In this document: piece after piece, positions 1-5,544 of the stretch
Layout of the letters: every line of letters starts with the position of its first letter
Position numbering within the stretch: position 1 is the first letter of the stretch
Origin: Alcaligenaceae bacterium
Lineage (GTDB): Bacteria > Pseudomonadota > Gammaproteobacteria > Burkholderiales > Burkholderiaceae_B
DNA length: 6,654 bases
Direction: 5' to 3'
Assembly: GCA_029265335.1 (NCBI GenBank)
Contig: JAJUJN010000114.1
Location: 1 to 6,654 of the forward strand
Notes under the pieces: generated by a model
What the model saw: the letters and a program-made list of their open reading frames with translations, nothing else
Told to the model about the DNA's origin: nothing
Databases searched by the model: none
Position numbers and translations under genes: made by a program

Positions 1-149
1 ATGAGCTGTTCCTTGAGGTGCTTGGTGTCATTGATCTGCTGTTGCGAGGCCTGGTGCAGCCGCCTGGCTTCCTCCGGCGAGAATCCCAGCTCCAGGAACA
101 GATTCGCTCCTGGTTTGGTCACATGTCGAATTTCAGTGTCGATCTTCAT
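1..149 (-). CDS. Antitoxin of HigBA-type module, XRE/HTH family, N-terminal part only (runs off left edge)
   Basis: The first 49 codons of a gene that continues beyond the left edge. The product begins MKIDTEIRHVTKPGANLF and continues with LELGFSPEEARRL, which resembles the N-terminal arm of XRE-family antitoxins (the HTH_37 type) that are partnered with Gp49/HigB-like toxins. The helix-turn-helix itself would lie just outside the window, so DNA binding is inferred from family and context. The ATG (149-147) overlaps the toxin stop codon as ATGA, and an AAAGG Shine-Dalgarno sits 6 nt upstream inside the toxin gene, so the two are probably translationally coupled. Its expected roles are to neutralise the toxin and to repress the shared promoter, probably through the inverted repeat at 497-512. 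Family assignment is moderately sure because only the non-catalytic N-terminus is visible. Confidence 0.72.
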   Translation of the reverse strand, partial: MKIDTEIRHVTKPGANLFLELGFSPEEARRLHQASQQQINDTKHLKEQL

Positions 150-484
150 GGCTTGCCTTTTCTCTCGTGAACAATGGCTCGATAACGCGCCTCAGCGATG
201 CGCTTATCTTTCTGACTGGTGGCCTGCGTCTTCTTCTGGAAGCAGTGCAGGACGTATAAGGCTTCGTCAAACTTGGCGACGTACATCACCCGGAACGCGC
301 CGTTGACTTCCCGGATGCGGATTTCGCGCGTGCCGCCTCCAACCTCATCAAAAGGCTTCCAATCCTCCGGCTCCAGACCCGCCTGAACCTTGCTCAACTG
401 GAACCCCGCCTGGCGGCGGGCTGATGCGGGAAAATTCAGAAGGTCGTCGTGAGCCGACCCGACCCAGCGAATCTCTTTCTCCAT
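146..484 (-). CDS. RelE/HigB-superfamily toxin (phage Gp49-like)
   Basis: A 112-residue protein, close to the usual 100-120 residues of Gp49/HigB-like toxins, which in characterised members are mRNA interferases acting on translating ribosomes. The family hallmarks are the beta-strand region around residues 53-72 (REIRIREVNGAFRVMYVAKF) and the following YVLHCFQKKTQ block at 77-87, then a basic helix (KDKRIAEARYRAI). R65 and K84/K85 lie where the family carries its conserved basic residues; catalysis is not proven here. The start ATG has a good Shine-Dalgarno, GGAAGG, 6 nt upstream. The gene comes first, the antitoxin second, as in higBA, with a 4-bp ATGA overlap. Upstream is a perfect inverted repeat overlapping a plausible promoter. 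The toxin looks intact. Target specificity cannot be read from the sequence, so no gene symbol is given. Confidence 0.88.
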   Translation of the reverse strand: MEKEIRWVGSAHDDLLNFPASARRQAGFQLSKVQAGLEPEDWKPFDEVGGGTREIRIREVNGAFRVMYVAKFDEALYVLHCFQKKTQATSQKDKRIAEARYRAIVHERKGKP

Positions 485-488
485 TACG

Positions 489-496
489 CCCCTTCC
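489..496 (-). promoter_or_regulatory. Ribosome binding site of the toxin gene
   Basis: On the minus strand the bases read GGAAGGGG. The GGAAGG core is 6 nt from the toxin ATG, which is near-ideal spacing and supports that start. Confidence 0.7.
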
Positions 497-512
497 GTAT
501 AAAAATTTATAC
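497..512. promoter_or_regulatory. Perfect inverted repeat, probable antitoxin operator
   Basis: GTATAAA (497-503) and TTTATAC (506-512) are exact reverse complements separated by AA. The element begins 13 bp upstream of the toxin ATG and overlaps the proposed -10 box. Toxin-antitoxin operons of this class are typically repressed by the antitoxin binding a short AT-rich palindrome at the promoter, so this is the best operator candidate. Seen: the symmetry and position. Inferred: binding by the HTH antitoxin. Confidence 0.6.
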
Positions 513-535
513 CAGAATATGGCAACCTATGCCAA
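506..535 (-). promoter_or_regulatory. Candidate sigma-70 promoter for the toxin-antitoxin operon
   Basis: On the minus strand TTGGCA (535-530) and TATAAA (511-506) are separated by 18 bp. TTGGCA matches the -35 consensus at 4 of 6 bases and TATAAA matches the -10 consensus at 5 of 6. Transcription would start close to position 500, inside or just past the inverted repeat, giving a short leader with the GGAAGG site. An alternative pair, TTGCCA with TATACG, is shifted downstream but weaker. Confidence 0.45.
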
Positions 536-592
536 GACAAACTTTGGCAGACTTCAACGAACATGGTGTAGGAGATGCGCTGAAACAGGCAT

Positions 593-626
593 AAAAAAAA
601 CGCCACGATCACGTGGCGTTTTTTTT
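593..626. terminator. Bidirectional intrinsic terminator
   Basis: A textbook symmetrical terminator. Eight A (593-600) are followed by the stem arm CGCCACG (601-607), the loop ATCA (608-611), the second arm CGTGGCG (612-618) and eight T (619-626). The GC-rich stem is perfect, and either strand ends in a U-run. On the minus strand it lies 54 bp after the desaturase stop codon and so ends that transcript. It also keeps desaturase transcription out of the toxin-antitoxin operon, whose promoter starts about 60 bp further along. Confidence 0.93.
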
Positions 627-680
627 ATTGAAACCGAGCTGTGCTGGCCTCTGGCCAGAGCCGGTAGTGCGCTGCAGCGG

Positions 681-1886
681 TCAAGCTGCGTATTGACGCA
701 GGCGCATGGCGAATTCGGCGAGCCGTTCGTTGCCGCTCTGCTGGGCGCGCGCGCACCAGTCTTGGAGGTCTTGCATGAGCTTTTCGCTGGAAGCGCTGGA
801 GCTCTCCCAGATACGGGCCAGTTCGTTGCGCATTTGCACCAAGGTGGACAGGCGCCCGTGCTGCGAGAGGATTTCGTCGACCTCGTTGCCATGGGCTGCT
901 GCAACCACGGCCTCGCCGCCGGTGCGGTTGAGCATGCGCTTTGCCTTGCGAAGCAGGCGCCACTGCGAAGGCTCGGCGGAAGCCGCCTTGAGGCGAGCAA
1001 TTTCGTCGTGGCAGGCCTTTTTGAGCATGTCGCCGTAGCGACCCATAATTTCGTAGCGGTGGGTGATGACGGCCTGCAGGGTTTGCAGATCGACCGCAGG
1101 CTTGTGCTCCACCATGGTGGGACGCGGCGCCACGCGGCGCACCTTGGCCAGCTTGAGGCTGGAAAGAATGCGCAGGTACATCCAGCCAATGTCGAACTCG
1201 TACCACTTGCTGGAGAAACGGGCCGAGCTGGCATGAGCATGGTGGTTGTTGTGGAGTTCTTCACCACCAATGATGATGCCAATAGGAAACACATTGGTGC
1301 TGGTGTCGGGGCTGCCGAAGTTGCGATAGCCAAAGTAGTGGCCGATGCCGTTCACCACACCTGCTGCCCAGAAGGGAATCCAGGCCATCTGCACGGCCCA
1401 CACGGTGAGGCCGATCACGCCGAACAGCGTGAGGTTGATCACCAGCATGATGCTGATACCCAACACGGTGCGACGGGAGTAGAGATTGCGCTCGATCCAG
1501 TCGTCGGGTGTGCCGTGACCGAACTTGGCCATGGTTTCTTGGTTGATGGCCTCTTGCCGATAGAGCTCGGCGCCACGCCACAGAACCCGGTTGATGCCAA
1601 ACACCATGGGTGAGTGAGGGTCGCCCTCACGCTCGCAGCGGGCATGGTGCTTGCGGTGGATGGCAACCCATTCTTTGGTGACCATGCCGGTGCCCAGCCA
1701 AAGCCAGAAACGCAGCACGTGCGCGACGGCCGGGTGGAGGTCTACCCCCCGATGAGCCTGACTGCGATGGAGAAACAGCGTGACCGCAATGATGGTGAGA
1801 TGGGTGGTAACCAGGGTGTAGAGCACGATCTGCCACCACGAGGCATGAGTGACACCGTGGAGGAGAAATTCGTAGACAGCATTCAT
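681..1886 (-). CDS. Membrane fatty-acid (acyl-CoA type) delta-9-like desaturase
   Basis: A 401-residue membrane di-iron desaturase that should introduce a double bond into acyl chains, using O2 and an electron donor, at the cytoplasmic membrane. All three histidine boxes are present: HRSQAH at 40-45, HRKHH at 77-81 and HNNHH at 212-216. H183 in the NGIGHYFGYRN stretch is a further likely metal ligand. Hydrophobic segments lie around residues 20-39, 54-70, 141-165 and 167-182. After about residue 280 there is a tail of roughly 120 residues, charged and probably helical, that is not part of the catalytic core. The frame is also open upstream to a GTG at 1922. I prefer the ATG at 1886 because a GAGG lies 10 nt before it and the GTG has no ribosome site. 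The gene stands alone between two non-coding regions and ends at a strong terminator. Regiospecificity and the acyl-CoA versus phospholipid substrate cannot be settled from sequence. Confidence 0.9.
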   Translation of the reverse strand: MNAVYEFLLHGVTHASWWQIVLYTLVTTHLTIIAVTLFLHRSQAHRGVDLHPAVAHVLRFWLWLGTGMVTKEWVAIHRKHHARCEREGDPHSPMVFGINRVLWRGAELYRQEAINQETMAKFGHGTPDDWIERNLYSRRTVLGISIMLVINLTLFGVIGLTVWAVQMAWIPFWAAGVVNGIGHYFGYRNFGSPDTSTNVFPIGIIIGGEELHNNHHAHASSARFSSKWYEFDIGWMYLRILSSLKLAKVRRVAPRPTMVEHKPAVDLQTLQAVITHRYEIMGRYGDMLKKACHDEIARLKAASAEPSQWRLLRKAKRMLNRTGGEAVVAAAHGNEVDEILSQHGRLSTLVQMRNELARIWESSSASSEKLMQDLQDWCARAQQSGNERLAEFAMRLRQYAA

Positions 1887-1904
1887 TAATTCGAAACCTC
1901 GAAC

Positions 1905-1920
1905 GCGGCTGAGGTGCCGC
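1905..1920. other. Short hairpin just upstream of the desaturase start
   Basis: GCGGC (1905-1909) and GCCGC (1916-1920) form a 5-bp GC stem with a 6-nt loop, 18 bp before the preferred ATG. If transcription starts upstream, this would be in the desaturase leader. It is short enough to be chance. Confidence 0.25.
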
Positions 1921-1960
1921 ACTTGCGTAAGGGTACTATCTTTACTGACGGGACGATACA

Positions 1961-1996
1961 GTTTGCTGACGAAACCATACGGTTTTTACAACAAAC
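1961..1996. promoter_or_regulatory. Concentric dyad upstream of the desaturase, candidate operator
   Basis: The inner arms AAACC (1972-1976) and GGTTT (1981-1985) are exact reverse complements around ATAC. The outer arms GTTTG (1961-1965) and CAAAC (1992-1996) share exactly the same centre (1978.5). In the interrupted spacers, T1967/A1990 and G1968/C1989 also pair. The element lies 75-110 bp upstream of the preferred desaturase ATG, a natural place for a regulator site. It does not resemble the FabR or DesT sites as I recall them. No promoter could be assigned with confidence in this AT-richer stretch. Confidence 0.4.
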
Positions 1997-2049
1997 TTGA
2001 CCCAACGCAAATCCATACCTCTATATAGGAAGGGTACGACCCCCGATCC

Positions 2050-2156
2050 ACTCGCGAGTTCCCGACCCGCAGCGATGGCGCGGCCGCGACTCACCCCTGA
2101 GTGCAACCCGCCACCTCAGTGAGGGAACGATCTCGCGCGGTGAGTTTCGGCTCACC
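2050..2156. repeat. Cluster of four short inverted repeats behind rsmB
   Basis: In order: ACTCGCGAGT, a perfect 10-bp palindrome (2050-2059); ACTCA-CCCC-TGAGT (2089-2102); CCTCA-G-TGAGG (2114-2124); and GGTGAG-TTTCGG-CTCACC (2139-2156). The last three share a CTCA/TGAG core, so arms from different units could also pair with each other. They lie 25-131 bp past the rsmB stop codon. A role as 3'-end structure of the purN-rsmB mRNA is plausible, but there is no U-run on that strand. Confidence 0.5.
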
Positions 2157-2180
2157 CCGCAGCGTTTTTGCAACACTCCG

Positions 2181-3587
2181 CTAAGCAACAGGCTCACGCT
2201 CCAGCACCGCCGCGAAAAAGGCATCGGTGCCGTGGCGGTCGGGACGCAGATGCAGCATGTCGCCCTGCCCTTCGATGGCGCTGCGCTTGGCAAGGATCTC
2301 GGCCACCGAACGCAACTGGAAATGCGGATGACTGGCCAGGAATTGTTCCACCTGATTTTCGTTCTCGGCCGGCAGCAGGCTGCAGGTGGCATACACAAGT
2401 CGCCCCCCGGGCGCGACGCAGCGGGCAGCACCGGCCAGAATGCGCGCCTGATCCTGTACTAGAGCAGCCAGCACGCGGCTATCCTGGCGCCACTTGAGGT
2501 CGGGACTGCGTCGCAGGGTGCCGGTGCCGGTGCAAGGAGCGTCGACCAGCACGCGCTGCGCTTTGTTGGCCAGGCGACCCACGCGGGCGTCGTTCTCGCT
2601 GGCGATCGCCACCGACTCCACGTTCGTCAAGCCACTGCGATCGAGCCGCGGCTTGAGGCGCGCCAGACGGGCGGCCGACACGTCGAACGCATAGAGCCTG
2701 CCAGTATTGCGCATGAGCGCACCCAGCAGCAAAGTTTTGCCGCCGGCGCCGGCGCAGAAGTCGATGATGAGCTCACCCCGGCGCGGGCCCACCAGCAAGG
2801 CCAGCAATTGGCTGCCTTCGTCTTGCACCTCCACACTGCCATCGCGGAAACGCGCCCAGCGCTGCAGGGCCAACCGGCGGTGCAAACGCATTCCCCAAGG
2901 CGACCAGGGCGTGGCCTCGGGGCCGGGGTCCTGCGGTTGCTCCTGCTTCACCCATTCCGCCAGCTCCGCCAACGCCGTGGCGCGATCGATCTTCAGCGGA
3001 TTGCAGCGTAGATCGAAGGGTGCGGCCTGATTGAGGGCCTCGGCTAACGCTTCTGCTTCTGGCAACTCGGCCAGGCTCGACGCCAACCAATCGGGCAAGC
3101 TATATCGCACGGCAAACGGCAGGCTCGCGGGGTCGACCTGCCTGAGGTCGCTCAGCCAGGTGCTCTCGTCAGGCTCCAAAATCTCGCCCAGACCTGGTGC
3201 GGCGGTGGCCGCCAAACCCAGGATGGCCAGGCGCCGTAGTTCTGGGCCAGTTCCACTCTCGGCCAGGTGCTGGTAGCGGCGCAGATGGCGCAGCACATCG
3301 AACACAGCCTCGGCCACTTCCGCGCGATCACGCGCACCCAGCTGCGTATTGGCCCGAAACCAACGAGCCAGCACCACATCAGCGGGCTCGCGCCACTCGA
3401 ACACTTGTGCCAGCACGTCTTCTACCTGCTGGATGCGGCGCTGCGCCGGGGCGCTGGCCAGCGCCTTTTCCCCCGCCGGTTGCAGGCTTGCGGCCTGTGA
3501 CTTGGTCGCTGAACGGCCAGCGCCACGCTGGCCCTGCCGCTGAACGCCTTTATCGCGCCGACCCCGTGCTCCAGGGCGTCGCGTCAT
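2181..3587 (-). CDS. rsmB: RsmB/NOP-family 16S rRNA (cytosine-5) methyltransferase
   Basis: A 468-residue S-adenosylmethionine-dependent RNA m5C methyltransferase, expected to modify 16S rRNA (C967 in E. coli numbering if it is a true RsmB). The SAM-binding loop is DFCAGAGGKT (276-285). The two family cysteines are C352 in DAPCTGTGT (motif IV, product release) and C402 in ATCSLLPAENE (motif VI, covalent nucleophile). Their 50-residue spacing matches my recollection of E. coli RsmB (C325, C375). RRSPDLKWR follows motif IV. The N-terminal part (about 50-200) is a NusB-like helical region that is only weakly conserved, and the first 45 residues are basic, glycine/arginine-rich and probably disordered. 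The ATG overlaps the purN stop as ATGA, with AAGG 7 nt upstream inside purN, so translation is probably coupled. The family is sure; identity as rsmB rather than a paralogue is less so. Confidence 0.87.
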   Translation of the reverse strand: MTRRPGARGRRDKGVQRQGQRGAGRSATKSQAASLQPAGEKALASAPAQRRIQQVEDVLAQVFEWREPADVVLARWFRANTQLGARDRAEVAEAVFDVLRHLRRYQHLAESGTGPELRRLAILGLAATAAPGLGEILEPDESTWLSDLRQVDPASLPFAVRYSLPDWLASSLAELPEAEALAEALNQAAPFDLRCNPLKIDRATALAELAEWVKQEQPQDPGPEATPWSPWGMRLHRRLALQRWARFRDGSVEVQDEGSQLLALLVGPRRGELIIDFCAGAGGKTLLLGALMRNTGRLYAFDVSAARLARLKPRLDRSGLTNVESVAIASENDARVGRLANKAQRVLVDAPCTGTGTLRRSPDLKWRQDSRVLAALVQDQARILAGAARCVAPGGRLVYATCSLLPAENENQVEQFLASHPHFQLRSVAEILAKRSAIEGQGDMLHLRPDRHGTDAFFAAVLEREPVA

Positions 3588-4351
3588 ACCTGCGCCTTAT
3601 TCACAACGCCGCTGGTCTCAGCGGGCACCGCGCCGACTAAAGAAGCGTCGCCAGAGGCAACTTCCGCTGCATTAGGGTCGGGGCGGCCGCCGAGATCCGG
3701 ATGCGAGCACAGACGCTGGGCGACGCCCTGCACTCGCACCACCTGACCCTGGCGTTGCACACGCCCTTCGACCAGCCAGCGAACAGCTCGGGGATATACC
3801 ACATGCTCCACTTCGAGCACCCGCGCGGCGAGACTGTCGGCGTTGTCGTTCGCCAACACCGGCACCACGCCCTGCGCCAGAATCGGGCCATCATCCAGCA
3901 CCGGTGTAACGTAGTGCACGGTGCAACCATGAGTCTGCACGCCCACGGCGAGCGCCTGCGCGTGGGTATGCAGCCCCGGGAACGCCGGCAGCAGCGAGGG
4001 GTGAATGTTGATCAGCCGACCTTCAAATCGACTCACGAATTCGGGAGTGAGAACCCGCATGAAACCGGCCAACAAAACATAATCAGGCTCAAATGCCTCG
4101 AGCTGTTCGGCCAGGGCAGCGTCGAATTCGGCGCGCGTGCCAAACTCGCGATGCGGCACACAGGCAGTAGCGATGCCCTGTTCACGGGCCCAGGCGAGGC
4201 CGGCCGCATCGGCGCGGTTGGCCACCACGGCCACCACCTCGGCAGGCCATTGTTCCTGGCGACACGCACGCACAAGCGACTGCATATTGCTGCCGCGCCC
4301 TGAAATAAGAATCAGCAGCCGTTGCCGGCGCCTGGAAGCAAACTCTGACAA
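3584..4351 (-). CDS. purN: Phosphoribosylglycinamide formyltransferase (GAR transformylase)
   Basis: A 255-residue enzyme that transfers a formyl group from 10-formyltetrahydrofolate to GAR, the third step of de novo purine synthesis. The start of the fold is LLILISGRGSNMQ (12-24), the phosphate-binding loop. The catalytic triad is N115 and H117 in NIHPSLLP and D153 in VLDDGP. All are offset by 9 from E. coli N106, H108 and D144, so the core aligns without gaps to that point. The frame is open far upstream across ribF, but the only sensible start is the TTG at 4351: AAGGA lies 5 nt before it and it leaves a normal N-terminus. E. coli PurN has 212 residues, so there are about 34 extra residues at the C-terminus, rich in Ala, Gly, Pro and Val, perhaps disordered. 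The stop overlaps the rsmB ATG by 4 bp. Confidence 0.94.
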   Translation of the reverse strand: MSEFASRRRQRLLILISGRGSNMQSLVRACRQEQWPAEVVAVVANRADAAGLAWAREQGIATACVPHREFGTRAEFDAALAEQLEAFEPDYVLLAGFMRVLTPEFVSRFEGRLINIHPSLLPAFPGLHTHAQALAVGVQTHGCTVHYVTPVLDDGPILAQGVVPVLANDNADSLAARVLEVEHVVYPRAVRWLVEGRVQRQGQVVRVQGVAQRLCSHPDLGGRPDPNAAEVASGDASLVGAVPAETSGVVNKAQV

Positions 4352-4423
4352 AATATTCCTTGATGGATACGTGCGCTTTGCGTTGAGCCGGCACGAAAAC
4401 GCCCAAGATTGTAAACTCTGCGC
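4352..4423. promoter_or_regulatory. Divergent intergenic region between purN and ribF
   Basis: This 72-bp gap should carry promoters for both directions if neither gene is read from farther away. No strong sigma-70 pair is visible. For ribF, TTGAGC (4383-4388) with AAGATT (4405-4410) at 16-bp spacing, or an isolated TAAACT (4412-4417), are weak candidates, and both would start transcription almost at the ribF GTG. For purN, TTTACA on the minus strand (4415-4410) is a fair -35 without a matching -10. No known riboswitch fits in so short a space. Confidence 0.35.
4357..4361 (-). promoter_or_regulatory. Ribosome binding site deciding the TTG start of purN
   Basis: On the minus strand AAGGA lies 5 nt upstream of the TTG at 4351-4349. 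No ATG or GTG lies in frame between here and the phosphate-binding loop, so this site is the main argument for the TTG start. Confidence 0.6.
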
Positions 4424-5431
4424 GTGAATTCCTCCCCCACCCCCCTTCTCCGTGTCCATCGTGGAACGCCACCCCGGACGTCGCGTCGGCCGTGTGCGCT
4501 CACCATTGGCAACTTCGACGGCGTGCATCTCGGGCACAAGGCGATGCTGACCCGCCTCGTGTCGGCGGCGCATCGGCGCAATCTGGTGCCCACAGTAATG
4601 ACCTTCGAGCCTCACCCTCGCGAATACTTTGCGCGTGTGCACCAAAAGCCCGAGCTGGCGCCGGTGCGCATCAGCAGTCTGCGCGACAAGATTCAGGAGC
4701 TGGCCAAGGTGGGCGTGGAGCAGGTAATTGTGGAGCGCTTCGACCAACGGTTGGCCAGCATGTCTGCCGAAACCTTCATCGACGAACTTCTGGTGGCCGG
4801 CCTCGACACGCGCTGGTTGCTGGTGGGCGACGACTTCCGGTTTGGCGCGAAACGCAGTGGCGACGTCGATCTCTTGCGCCGCCATGGCGGCTTCGAGGTG
4901 CTGTCGATGGACTCCATTACCGACCGCGAAGGCAAGCGGGTGTCGAGCACCGATGTGCGCCTGGCCCTGGCAGCTGGCGACCTCGATCGTGTGGCCGAGC
5001 TCCTCGGTCGCCGCTACCACATGAGCGGCCACATCGTGCATGGCCTCAAGCTCGGGCGCGACCTCGGCTTTCCCACCATCAATCTACGGGTACCTCCTGC
5101 CAGTACCGCGCTCAAAGGAATTTTTACCGTGCTCGTGCATGGTTTGGCCCACGAGCCCGTTGAAGGCGTGGCCAGCCTGGGCGTGCGGCCCACCGTTACC
5201 GATGCCAACCGCATGCTTCTGGAGGTGCATCTGCTGGATTTCAACGAGAACGTATACGGTAAACTGGTGCGCGTGGAATTCCTCAAGAAATTGCGCGACG
5301 AAGCCCACTTCGTCGACCTCCCCACCCTCGTCCAGGCTATCGCCGGCGACGTCGAGCAGGCGCGCGCCTGTTTTGCCGCGCTTGCCCAGGCGGGTGCTCA
5401 CCCAGCCCGCTCCGCCACCGACCGAATTTAG
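4424..5431 (+). CDS. ribF: Bifunctional riboflavin kinase / FAD synthetase
   Basis: A 335-residue cytoplasmic enzyme that phosphorylates riboflavin to FMN and adenylates FMN to FAD. The N-terminal nucleotidyltransferase carries GNFDGVHLGH (29-38), whose HLGH is the HxGH signature, then DFRFG (137-141) and VSSTDVR (173-179), the SST-x-V/I-R motif. The C-terminal kinase domain, from about residue 190, shows GRDLGFPTIN (211-220) and the conserved LLEVHLLDFNENVYG stretch. Length is normal, with a slightly extended Ala-rich tail. The GTG start is nearly forced: an in-frame TAA lies at 4412-4414, and the next ATG codes for residue 41, past the first motif. No Shine-Dalgarno is visible before it. 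It is divergent from purN and followed at 113 bp by ileS, the usual proteobacterial ribF-ileS order. Confidence 0.96.
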   Translation: MNSSPTPLLRVHRGTPPRTSRRPCALTIGNFDGVHLGHKAMLTRLVSAAHRRNLVPTVMTFEPHPREYFARVHQKPELAPVRISSLRDKIQELAKVGVEQVIVERFDQRLASMSAETFIDELLVAGLDTRWLLVGDDFRFGAKRSGDVDLLRRHGGFEVLSMDSITDREGKRVSSTDVRLALAAGDLDRVAELLGRRYHMSGHIVHGLKLGRDLGFPTINLRVPPASTALKGIFTVLVHGLAHEPVEGVASLGVRPTVTDANRMLLEVHLLDFNENVYGKLVRVEFLKKLRDEAHFVDLPTLVQAIAGDVEQARACFAALAQAGAHPARSATDRI

Positions 5432-5433
5432 CT

Positions 5434-5456
5434 GCGGCACCCGAGTGAGGTGCCGC
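5434..5456 (+). terminator. Hairpin directly after ribF (attenuator or weak terminator)
   Basis: GCGGCACC (5434-5441) and GGTGCCGC (5449-5456) form a perfect 8-bp GC-rich stem with a 7-nt loop, beginning 2 nt after the ribF stop codon. The sequence right after it has no U-run, so as an intrinsic terminator it would be weak. It could instead protect the ribF 3' end after processing, or reduce read-through into ileS. Confidence 0.55.
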
Positions 5457-5465
5457 TGGTCGTAC

Positions 5466-5481
5466 CCACGCTGCTGCGTGG
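5466..5481 (+). other. Second hairpin in the ribF-ileS gap
   Basis: CCACGC (5466-5471) and GCGTGG (5476-5481) pair perfectly around a TGCT tetraloop, 9 nt after the first hairpin. A TTTTT run occurs only about 30 nt later (near 5513-5517). With the first hairpin it forms a tandem structured element upstream of ileS. Confidence 0.45.
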
Positions 5482-5544
5482 TGGGCTGAACTCAACGTGC
5501 CTGCTGCGCCCTCTTTTTCGTTCGCCCCCAACGCGTCCGACGCC

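Larger units (their letters stand above)
1887..2180. other. Intergenic region between rsmB end and desaturase start
   Basis: A 294-bp non-coding gap between two minus-strand genes. The part nearer the desaturase (about 1920-2035) is AT-richer and must hold its promoter and the 1961-1996 dyad. The part nearer rsmB (about 2040-2160) is GC-rich and holds four short inverted repeats. No ORF here looks like a protein: the open frames crossing it are extensions or shadows of rsmB. No classic GC-stem-plus-U-run terminator follows rsmB on the minus strand. Confidence 0.6.

Noticed and set aside
519..1613. Long open frame on the plus strand opposite the desaturase (364 codons)
   Set aside because: It lies antisense to a gene with three intact catalytic histidine boxes, its product resembles no family, and it runs through the terminator at 593-626. 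GC-rich codon usage creates such shadows.
1910..1920. An 11-bp word, TGAGGTGCCGC, shared with 5446-5456
   Set aside because: Matches of this length between two sites are expected by chance in a window of this size and base composition, and the sites have different contexts.
1887..1922. GTG at 1922 as the desaturase start
   Set aside because: It has no ribosome site, and the extra 12 residues are arginine-rich and unlike a desaturase N-terminus. The ATG at 1886 is preferred, though not proven.
2021..2431. Minus-strand open frame overlapping the end of rsmB
   Set aside because: Most of it is an out-of-frame reading of rsmB, and the rest crosses the hairpin cluster. Nothing suggests a protein family.
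4352..4423. FMN riboswitch before ribF
   Set aside because: The gap is only 72 bp and none of the conserved RFN-element stems can be seen.
4352..5041. N-terminal extension of the purN frame up to 5041
   Set aside because: It would overlap ribF antisense, and the extension has no recognisable domain. The TTG at 4351 with AAGGA gives a normal PurN N-terminus.
5432..5544. T-box leader before ileS
   Set aside because: Too short, no T-box sequence or specifier-loop layout, and this mechanism is not typical of beta-proteobacteria.
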